A program made the position numbers and the translations under genes. The notes under the pieces are model-generated. The model made no database searches and had not been told where the DNA came from. It saw only the letters and a list, made by a program, of their open reading frames with translations. 64,000 bases of DNA. It comes from Hermatobates lingyangjiaoensis. Lineage: Eukaryota; Arthropoda; Insecta; Hemiptera; Hermatobatidae. Numbering within the stretch: the stretch's first letter is position 1; every line of letters starts with the position of its first letter. This document shows positions 57,201 to 64,000 of the stretch, one piece after another. The stretch is taken from NCBI GenBank assembly GCA_026182355.1, contig JAPFBL010000036.1, positions 682,001 through 746,000 on the forward strand, given 5' to 3'.

Positions 57201-58449
57201 TGAAAAAAAAAGCATTTTCTATTGTTTGGTTAAATAAAAGTTATAAATACTTGTTTATTATTAGTACCCTAGAGGTTAGTAAACATATTATAAAACAAAT
57301 CCTTTTTGCCACGTAAATCGATGTTGCAGACGTCCGACGGTTTTCGCACTTAGTGAATCTTCAAGGACTACTCATGGCATACTTGTTTGATAGGTATTTA
57401 AACCCAAGAGGTCTTTGGTTGTGATTAATCCTACTTGAAGATGCAACACATGTAAAACCGGTCGAGCACCTGCAACAACGATTTAGGAGGTAAGACGGAA
57501 TTTTAGAATAAATAAAATTATAAATTTTAAAGTTGATAACTGGTCATACGAATAAGAAATCCGATGAACATATCCTATGAAATATCTTCCTATTGGACTT
57601 TGTAAATTGTAAAGAGACTTTATGAACACCCGGTTATAATGGCGTATGCATAAAATATGATAGTTTATCTGACTCTATATAATTCAATGATTAACATTTA
57701 CGGGGAAGGAGTCGAAATTCACAAGTGTCTACATCCTACATCACTGCCTATATTATTGACATCACTAAACTCTAGACTTCATAATGGTAAAAGAAACAGA
57801 CTTTATTCCTTCAGATGCTCTGACTTTACATAATTAAGGAAAGGTTATATGTTTATTCTGTTTTGATTCCACTGATATTGTTCTGTAGAACTATGTTATA
57901 TTTTACTTTTTGGAACATATGTGTTCCAGGGTAATTTTATATTTTAAAACAACAAATATTGTTTTACTTGACTTGATACTTTCCGTTACTATCCTTCAAT
58001 TATACTCTACAGTTTTCCTTAAAATTGTTGAATATGGCACTAAAAATGTTGCTCATTCCTTTTTTAAACCAAATGGAAAAAAAATTTTTAACGCTATGAG
58101 TTTGTTTGCAGTGTCTTTGGGACCTACATACATGAGGGTATTTGGCTTTACCCTTTTCTTAATTCGCTCACATTGCCCCAGATTGCCGCTTTCTCCGTCT
58201 TCGTACAAATTTCTTCAATTGCTTCTTTTTTCTTCACGAAATTGCTGTCGGTAATAGTTTGGGGTAAGAATTATTTCATTTAATTTTTCAAACATTTCAT
58301 GATATATCGTTATTAATGATAATCCGTGTGTGTATTTAGGTCAGGCCACGAGTAAGCGCTCTGAGAAGCATGCTTCCAATAAGAAACCTGAAAAGCAAGC
58401 AAACAAGCAATCATCAAAGAAGAAAAAATATTATGTTCAAAGTTCCTGA
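48425..58449 (+). CDS. AIG1/ADTRP-family multipass membrane hydrolase, 5 exons
   Basis: Exons 48420-48580 (ATG at 48425), 48775-48906, 54017-54234, 58112-58263 and 58340-58449 join in matching phases and give 255 residues, close to the 230-240 usual for the family. AIG1 and ADTRP are six-pass ER or plasma-membrane proteins that hydrolyse fatty acid esters of hydroxy fatty acids with a conserved Thr and His. Here the equivalents are Thr48 (PLRFITSW) and His131 (LNHSIHT). Family signatures are W-x-x-Y-x-x-DREL-V-YP (residues 103-115) and GIWLYPFL. Six hydrophobic stretches are visible. The tail after residue 220 is unusual, with 11 Lys in about 35 residues. The ATG lies five bases after an acceptor, so a 5' non-coding exon should lie upstream; I could not place it. 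Confidence 0.85.
48775..48906 (+). CDS. AIG1/ADTRP-like exon, second helix
   Basis: Acceptor TTTGTTGTAG, donor ATTT|GTAAGT. It encodes AVLAIYSSVSVLGHLLSFIS and ends SVVAPMSF. Phase 0 in and out. It is the second membrane helix and the start of the third. Confidence 0.8.
49975..50110 (+). pseudogene. PLE linker fragment
   Basis: Nucleotide similarity to 27460-27575 (shared blocks GTATCGCAGT, TTTCCTCATC, TTTTTTGCTGGTGT). Ends in a poly-T run. No open frame. Confidence 0.45.
50882..50910 (-). ncRNA. Hammerhead-like core, single arm
   Basis: TTGATGA and GAAAC around a sequence related to family B (ACCGCTTGTT). C3 is replaced by T, so activity is doubtful. Confidence 0.25.
51020..51180. repeat. 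Family H palindrome
   Basis: AGAAAATCAAAAGAAATAAA ... arms around GCTCTGAGGCCTTTCA and its complement, centred near 51095. (TA)n follows at 51206. Confidence 0.65.
51317..51354 (-). ncRNA. Hammerhead-like core, family D left arm
   Basis: CTGAGGA, GAAA, an ATA triplet, and a stem I that could pair CTTCTC with GAAAAG (5 of 6). Stem II is weak. Confidence 0.4.
51445..51487 (+). ncRNA. Hammerhead-like core, family D right arm
   Basis: CTGAGGA (51451-51457), stem II GGCCG/CGGTC, GAAA (51475-51478), T-A stem III, triplet ATT, stem I CTTCTC/GAAAAG (5 of 6 pairs). Confidence 0.5.
51643..51823 (+). CDS. Unidentified exon-like open stretch
   Basis: Between TTCGAATAG and CCCAG|GTGAGA an open 181-bp stretch reads HTICSFDECFEAIPIPVPSS, then FYYSYQYIVKVRDSRVDSQ. 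The composition looks protein-coding. Adding it between the flanking AIG1/ADTRP-like exons would break that protein, so it is not part of it. It may be a PLE-related fragment (F-D/N-E-C-F also occurs in the PLE copies) or an exon of an overlapping gene. Confidence 0.3.
52250..52640 (-). pseudogene. Non-LTR (Jockey/R1-like) RT C-terminal remnant
   Basis: On the minus strand, IKYLGLILDKKLSWKPNIQE is the conserved post-catalytic RT segment of Jockey/R1-type LINEs. After one frame change YKEVVRPIFLYGIVVWWRAL follows, which matches the family's next block (V-V-R-P-x-x-x-Y-G). It is truncated at both ends. Confidence 0.75.
53090..54010. other. Purine-rich and GC-rich repeat-like spacer
   Basis: 53100-53240 is a GA-rich strand; 53240-53400 is GC-rich and repeat-like; then AT-rich. 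Together with the LINE fragment this may be one degraded non-LTR insertion. No gene. Confidence 0.35.
54017..54234 (+). CDS. AIG1/ADTRP-like exon with catalytic His
   Basis: Acceptor TTGTGTTACAG, donor TTCTG|GTAAGC. It encodes VVTCSFWIMYNYDRELVYPR and then LNHSIHTANS. DRE-L/M-V/I-YP and LNH-x-x-HT are the two most conserved blocks of the family. It leaves phase 2. Confidence 0.9.
54240..55187. other. AIG1/ADTRP-like intron, no gene
   Basis: AT-rich, no recognisable coding or structured element. Confidence 0.4.
55188..55422. repeat. Family B palindrome in AIG1/ADTRP-like intron
   Basis: Inverted arms centred near 55310, flanked by TA-rich sequence. The cores are altered (CTGACAA on the right, GAAG for GAAA in both arms), so ribozyme activity is not expected. 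Confidence 0.75.
55960..56225 (+). pseudogene. PLE GIY-YIG endonuclease remnant (second lineage)
   Basis: An open stretch reads NIKYLHKSIGQTTQDFANRI, then QHKSDITGHKITWALAKHAK and DFQNPLRVDKE. Y-x-G-Q-T-x-R-D-F-x-x-R-x-x-Q-H-K is the GIY-YIG signature of another Penelope-like lineage, here with several changed residues. A hammerhead-like core follows at 56708. Confidence 0.7.
56708..56739 (+). ncRNA. Hammerhead-like core downstream of PLE fragment
   Basis: TTGAAGA, a perfect 6-bp stem II GACATA/TATGTC, then GAAACGTC with the GTC triplet. ACGT is self-complementary, as in hammerheads proposed to act as dimers. C3 is T and stem I is poor. It follows the GIY-YIG remnant at 55960-56225. Confidence 0.4.
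57310..57490. repeat. Family I palindrome
   Basis: Inverted ends AAATCGATGTTGCAGACG / CACCTGCAACAACGATTT. The left arm has TTGAAGA ... GAAA (minus, 57342-57364); the right arm core is degraded. Confidence 0.65.
57342..57364 (-). ncRNA. Hammerhead-like core, family I left arm
   Basis: TTGAAGA, stem II CAC/GTG, GAAA, then ACCGTCG. C3 is T. Related to 56708-56739. Confidence 0.3.
58112..58263 (+). CDS. AIG1/ADTRP-like exon, helices 5-6
   Basis: Acceptor TTTGTTTGCAG, donor TTGGG|GTAAGA. The frame set by the preceding exon reads CVFGTYIHEGIWLYPFLNSL and then a hydrophobic helix to VIVWG. G-x-W-x-YP-F/I-L is a family hallmark. Another open frame here is a shadow. Confidence 0.8.
58340..58449 (+). 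CDS. AIG1/ADTRP-like last exon, Lys-rich tail
   Basis: Acceptor TGTATTTAG; phase 1 is matched to complete Gly. It encodes QATSKRSEKHASNKKPEKQA and ends SSKKKKYYVQSS, then TGA. It is strongly basic and Ser-rich. Basic tails occur in this family, but this one is long. Confidence 0.7.
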
Positions 58450-59014
58450 TTTTTATATTTGTTATATTCTATAATATTTATTGTTTATAAAAAGGTTTCG
58501 TTTCTTTTTATTCCTCATAAGTCCTCGCAGTTTTTATAAAACTCAGATTTCCACAGAAGATTAAAAATATCTTCGTACTCGCTGATGTTCAGGCTGCAAA
58601 TGTTGAAACTCTTAAATGTCTGAAATTTAAAAATCAAATATTTTAATAATAATTAAAATTAAGTGCTCTTCCTATCACTTAGAAAAGTAAAATATTAAAA
58701 ACAATGTTTATTGAATGAAACATTACATTGAGATATGTAACGAAATATTATGGGTAAATATTGTATTCCACAAATTTACTTACAAATATCAATATAAATA
58801 CATTTATATATGCATACAAAATTACAGAAGACAAATTAGATAACGGAAACTAGGAGAGCTATACAAACAATCAGAATGCACCAGAAAGTTTGGGATCAGT
58901 AATGCCCAGTGTTGCCGAAAATGCCATTGATTAAAGAGATGCATTATTTTTATTATTATTTCGTAACACGGTAGAAACTTTTCATCTTCCAAAAGAACAA
59001 AAACCACGTTTCTC

Positions 59015-60300
59015 GGAACTAACAAATTAATTTCATTTATCATTTATGAATTTGATGATAAGCTTGATAATCAGAGTAAGGGTGAGTGGAGCAGAGTCAA
59101 ATTTATTTTAACAACCATCTTAATTATTATTAGTTGTACGCTTTGACTGGAACAACTTGAATCGTAGTTTATTACTTGATAAAAGCCAATGTTTAAATCA
59201 TGAGAGAGCTAATTCAAACAACATAGAAGAGCAAGCGCTTTAGCTCACCAAGTTCAGATGAAATGGCAAAGCAGACGGAGCAGAGGGTCGGAAAGGATGG
59301 CTTCTCATTTCCTCTACTTCCTTTGAGGATACACAAATCTCCAAGTCCAGTTTTCGGCTTCTTATTACAGTATGTTAATTAACTCTAAGATAATCTCACT
59401 CTGCTTCTATCTGTAACAGCTAATAATACTAAGTGTTTGACTGTGTATATGTAATGGAATACGTATCGGGAGTTAAAGGGAGAACTAGCTGATAGGTCTA
59501 TTCTATTTCATTAAACAACCAACTACTGAGCTCATTAAATCGAATTGGAGAAGGAAAAAGGGGAAGGGGAAGAAGAAGATAAAAAAGAGGATGGTAGAGG
59601 AAGGGAGAGATGAGGAAGAAAATCAAGAGTTTGGACGAACCAGAGAGAAAAGAACGAGTAAGTGTGAAAAGAGAGAGCGTGAGTGAGATGGAGTCACAGG
59701 AAGGTGGAGAGAAAGAGAGATAGAGAGAGAGTGAAGGAGGGTGGGAGAAAAGGGAATGAGAGAGAGTGATTGATACTTTTACTACTAGAGAGAAAAAGAC
59801 GGAGAGAGAGAAAACTGTTTTTTTAGAGTACTACTTGAAATGAGTAGGAGAGGGTGTGGCAAGAGATACAAAGGCACGATATCTATGAAGTTAGAGTGAG
59901 CACAATTGAGGGAAAGAGAAATGTTTTCTCAAACTTTCCACTAGCAAGATGGGTTGTTGATTAGAGCGAGTGAGGAACATAAAGTGGTTCGGAGGAAGAG
60001 AAGAGGGAGTGAGATCGAAAAACAGAGAGAGAGAGAGAAAGTGAGTGTGAGCGAGTTTTAGTTAGAACTAAATAATAAAAGAAAATAATTGTTCCTTATA
60101 TAACATGTCGGGTTTTTGCTTCTCTGATCAAACAGGAATAGTTCGCGGTTTCGCTTACTGTGAATCACAGAAATAAGTTTTAAAATTTAAACTTTTTGAA
60201 AAAAAAAATTGTGTAGTCCTCAGTAAAAGAGAGGCAGTAGTAACTACATATATAATTAAATAATATTCCATTTTTCTGGAACATGGTGATATTATGAGTA
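59015..60300. repeat. Dispersed repeat, copy 2 (GA-rich core)
   Basis: Direct copy of 2071-3633, with the purine-rich core at 59540-60060. It lacks about 270 bp present in copy 1. Differences are small substitutions and purine-run indels. Confidence 0.8.
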
Positions 60301-62092
60301 CAGGTAGTGATGTAAGAGACTGTAAAATAAACACAAAATCCAATCACACATAATCAAATGGCCAATAATCAACCTCACAACAAGGCAATGTGATCTCAAA
60401 ACAGCTGTTCATATTAGCAGTATAAGAAACCTAATAGAATGAGAGGACAAAGGTATACTTTGTCAGGAATAAAATATATTACTTCTGTAATATAAAATAC
60501 TTTTAGTTAGGTTGAAAACACACAAGCGGTTTCGATCAAAGTGCCAAGCTTTAAGCAAGATATCTTATTTTACAGCTACCACCTGCTTTAAGTTAAGTTA
60601 AGAAAAGAACAATAACAGAAAGTGTAAAAACTCCCCACGTGGCATGTGGTCACCCTCAATCAGTGAAATTCCCTCCGATTCATAAAGAATATCACATCAA
60701 AATGACTGATCTAACACACAAGCAAAGTGAAAAACGATTCTCAACTTTAAAGATAAAAGAAAGGGAAGCTTAAATAAAATTGCCTTTGAAAAGACCAGAT
60801 TAATGACGCTCAACAGTTCTGACAATCACGTCAGCGTGTTCTATGTCAGCTAAATCAATATCGGTGGTCCTCATTCCAAGCAGAACTTTTACTGCCATAC
60901 ACTGTACGAGTTATATAAACTTTCATTCGTAACCATTCTATTATGAAAGTAAACTAGTCCAAAAAAACAGTTTACTTTTCACAGACTAAAATCTTCTGTC
61001 ATTGTTTGGAATTGGTACGGGAAATTGACGTCTATTTTAACTAACTGGAAAATGGCAGCAGAATATGTGTCAATGTTATTGACTTACTCTGTATATATAC
61101 TTTTTTTATTGACTTAGTTAATTATTTATACAATAAACAGTATTTTGAACAGTTGATTGGTTACAAAATAACTAGTTACTTTTATTGTTTTTAATTGATT
61201 AATAAAATGGAAGCTGGTTTAGTGAATATAGGACTTTGCGTCTTCAGTTGTAAAATTTTCAATTTTCACCCAGAAACTTTTACTCTAACGGGAAACAGAA
61301 GGGAAGGAGAGAGCAAGAAGATAATGTATAGACACCGCTGTCGTTAGTGATCTATATACACCTCTGCGGACCTGTTGCTGCAATCCATGAATGTATCGGC
61401 CTCACTACATATAATGTATGATTTAAAAATCTGAAATCATAAACAATGTAATTTTCTAATACTTTTTGAATATAGTTATTAATACACCTGCTATCAAGTG
61501 CATAATGTTTTGGGCTTATACATTACTCTGTAAGTTGATACTTATTTCTGGTAATTACACAGTTCTCATGATACTGAATAATAAAATATATTTAGTTTTA
61601 AGAATGAATGATATCTAAAAAAATTTTTTTACAGTACTGTAAAGGGAATATGAAAATTATTTTTGTGGACTGTTATACATATTTTATACGCAACTGCCAT
61701 ACCATTTTCTTAGTCTAAATTCGATTAAATTCTTTTAATTACTAATATATTTACGTATGTATGCCTTTTATCTATGCACTAATTATATAAATTATTAATG
61801 TCACAACCATTGAATGTTATAATAACAAAATAAAACTGAAACATAATAGAACCAGGTCTGCCAATTACATACGCACTCATCATTTTTTACAACAGGTGTT
61901 TATCACAAAGTCTTGCTACTATGTCATCTTTTTCCAGTTGCAGGGAGCCATTAGTCTGTTTTAAATATTACAGTTCGATTAAAATAAAGAACAAATTTGA
62001 AATAATTGGGAATAAAACAACAAGCTCTACCTAAATATTAAATAAATATATAAATATATTCTTTTTAATAAAACAAAATTAACTGTTAAGAA
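60301..62092. other. AT-rich spacer, no gene recognised
   Basis: Only short chance ORFs in all frames. Confidence 0.4.
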
Positions 62093-62128
62093 TTATTTTA
62101 TTAATAGTAAACATTACCTTTTCTGGTT

Positions 62129-62310
62129 CTATTTAAATTCAATATTACAAACCCAAATAGGTTTACAATAGCCAGGGTCCAGTTGAGTGCCTGGAGCCAT
62201 TTCAATGGAATACCTCTGTACTTGATAAGAAGCAGTGAATCCCTCTTCTTCATCTTTAGTACTCGACTGCACACTAGACCGTGGTGGAGGCGGTGAAGTA
62301 GAGATCTTCA
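62129..62310 (-). CDS. Possible 3' terminal exon of an unidentified gene
   Basis: On the minus strand a pyrimidine-rich acceptor (TTTTCTTCTGTGAAG) is followed by an open stretch with SPPPPRSSVQSSTKDEEEGF and YQVQRYSIEMAPGTQL, ending KPIWVCNIEFK and TAG. AATAAA lies about 30 bp further on (62093-62099). Codon use and composition look real. Sequence just upstream reads MLPSDIISRAIDLMHKDSQ in another frame, so it may be a decayed or differently spliced gene. I do not recognise the family. Confidence 0.35.
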
Positions 62311-62539
62311 CAGAAGAAAATAAAATAACCAGCACTATTGGCTGTCCTTGTGCATGAGGTCAATGGCACGAGATATAATATCTGAGGGTAACATCGTCTG
62401 GGTGACTCATGATCTACAAATCAATCAAAGTAATTTGCTCTATTAAAAACCATAGAGTAGTAGGTTGTAGATTATAACGAGGTGACGATATTTGTTCTAA
62501 AAAGTCGCAGCTAATGAAATTAATCCAACAACATCCTTG

Positions 62540-62625
62540 ATGAGTACCTGAAAACCGCATGTTGATTACGATAAATCAAGTAAATAAAAAAGCATTCTAT
62601 TTTTTTTATTTAAAAAATTTAGAGT
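62540..62625 (+). repeat. Short dispersed repeat shared with 3655-3740
   Basis: Both hold GATAAATCAAGTAAATAAA and then AGCATTC followed by T-rich and A-rich runs. Probably the end of the same element as the repeat at 2071-3633. Confidence 0.5.
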
Positions 62626-62639
62626 GGCCTACACTCAAC

Positions 62640-63749
62640 ATTACTAGAAGTACACACAATATCATACATCTTGGATATATAATATTTCAATTAGGTATAA
62701 TATAAATATCTAAATCGGAGATGTTTATAAGTCTTCAATTCCTGGAGGTAGTACAGATGATGATTGATACACTTATCAATATATATGTATGCCTATTTTT
62801 TATATCACACCACTGATGCATATAATATAATTAGAATAACTGCAGCAGTTATAACATTTTTGAAAAGCGAAACTGTAGATTTCGTGTTTCGAAATAATCT
62901 CTTACAGGAGATCATGGCTTTTGTTCTTATACCAGTGGATCTCTTACAATGGTAGTTTACCTGACCTCCTTCTACATTGAATATTTAAGACAAATTTTTT
63001 CATTTAAAACTTTAAAATATTCCTATTTTGTCTGAAATATGTCCGAAACATATAAGAAAAAATGTCGTTATAAGATAATTTTCAATTTAATTTGTAGGAT
63101 AATTACATTTATTATTCTACAAAGTATGTATTCAATTTTGAATTATGTTTTACATTTTTGGTCTTTTATCATACCACAAATACTTTTATCATACATCATA
63201 CCACGGAAAGCGAATAAAATTTATGTTCATTGCTGGTGATTTCTTGCATGTAAAAATATTATTCCTCTTTTATTTCATATAAAACAATGGATTATTAAAT
63301 TTTTTTCATTATACTTCTAAACATCATTTTTATTTCAATGGATTCTCTCAACATGTCTAAGCCAATGTAAACAATGTAAATAAATATCAATAAATTCTAC
63401 AAGTATAGCAGGTGATCTGTTTGTCTAGGATAAAAAATCAGTTCTTATAGGGTTATTGAACTTTGTCACAATTGAAATTGCGTGAATTTTTTATTTCTCG
63501 ACAAATTTTCATTGTTTTTCAATGAGCCATATAGCGTCACTAAAACATTTTCTGAAAACAGAAAATGTACTGTAACGCCGTTTTGGTGAATGTAATTTTG
63601 TAAAAAATTAAAAATGTCTATTTTTAGCAATTGTTACATTTTGATTCGTTAAACGGTATAGCTTATATCGCTCTCACAACCTTTCAAATTGAACAATAAA
63701 TCAAAATGTTTACATTTTACAAAAAAAAATTTGCTGTTGTTTTAAAAAT
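62640..63749. other. AT-rich spacer
   Basis: No gene or named element recognised. Confidence 0.4.
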
Positions 63750-64000
63750 CGGAGGATATGCTTCGTTTATTGTTTTTGTAGTCCGAAAGATAATGGCACA
63801 TTTTCAAACTCTAGAATTTGTAGTTTAGGAGAAAAAAAAAGTAGTTTAAAAACAGGTTTTTGGCAAAAAAAAGTGACTTTCCCATCATGCATATTTGCTC
63901 CCAAATAATAAGGATCCATCTACACTATGAGGCCTTATTTGTGTAAAATATCAACTTGATCCATCAATGATTCTGGACCCTAACGTGGCCACAGACTTTG
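63750..64000 (-). repeat. Dispersed repeat J, inverted copy (runs off the window)
   Basis: Read on the minus strand it carries GATATTTTACACAAAT, TTTGGGAGCAAATATGCATG and TTTTTTTGCCAAAAACCTG, matching 45280-45470. Confidence 0.65.

Noticed and set aside
1..64000. CRISPR arrays, tRNA or rRNA genes
   Set aside because: No regularly spaced direct repeats with unique spacers, and no cloverleaf or rRNA core sequence noticed.

Overview
The window looks like an AT-rich animal genome, most likely an insect. The sparse, multi-exon host genes have canonical GT-AG introns. The repeats are Ty3/gypsy, Penelope-like, Helitron, mariner, hAT-type and non-LTR elements, with many (TA)n tracts. A hemipteran is my guess from the repeat flavour only (low confidence). 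I see no bacterial-type operons, tRNA, rRNA or CRISPR.

Two host genes can be assembled on the + strand from exons whose splice phases agree. (1) An MCMDC2-like gene (MCM domain-containing protein 2; the fly counterparts are mei-217/mei-218, meiotic crossover proteins) runs from about 5405 to 40862 in twelve exons. It carries a four-cysteine zinc ribbon, an OB-type region and a degenerate MCM ATPase domain. Its seventh exon is one base short: the reading frame changes inside it near 22850. (2) An AIG1/ADTRP-family membrane hydrolase gene runs from 48425 to 58449 in five exons, with the expected Thr and His and a lysine-rich tail.

The introns and spacers are packed with mobile DNA. An apparently intact Ty3/gypsy retrotransposon (8808-13452, minus strand) has 163-bp LTRs that look identical, intact gag and pol, and a textbook UUUAAAC slippery heptamer directly before the gag stop. 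It sits in a (TA)n tract, beside a 450-bp near-perfect palindrome (13541-13990).

The most interesting feature is a group of palindromic elements flanked by (TA)n. Each arm carries a hammerhead-ribozyme-like core (CTGANGA, stem II, GAAA, short stem III, cleavage triplet, stem I). The best copies are at 19749-19789 and 24298-24340, both minus strand. Broken Penelope-like (PLE) fragments lie among them: N-terminal pieces, an RT-thumb piece and GIY-YIG endonuclease pieces. A hammerhead-like core lies upstream of a PLE N-terminus at 19.6-19.8 kb and downstream of PLE GIY-YIG fragments at 28.3 and 56.7 kb. This ties the hairpins to PLE terminal repeats.

Layout: 0-5 kb mariner remnant, dispersed repeat copy 1, GC-rich block; 5.4-40.9 kb MCMDC2 with the gypsy element, hairpins and PLE in its introns; 36.4-37.1 kb Helitron end; 39.8 kb hAT MITE; 42-44 kb PLE and Helitron fragments; 45 kb tandem dispersed repeats; 48.4-58.4 kb AIG1/ADTRP gene with PLE, LINE and hairpins in its introns; 59.0-60.3 kb dispersed repeat copy 2; 62.1-62.3 kb a possible 3' exon on the minus strand; an inverted dispersed repeat at the right end.
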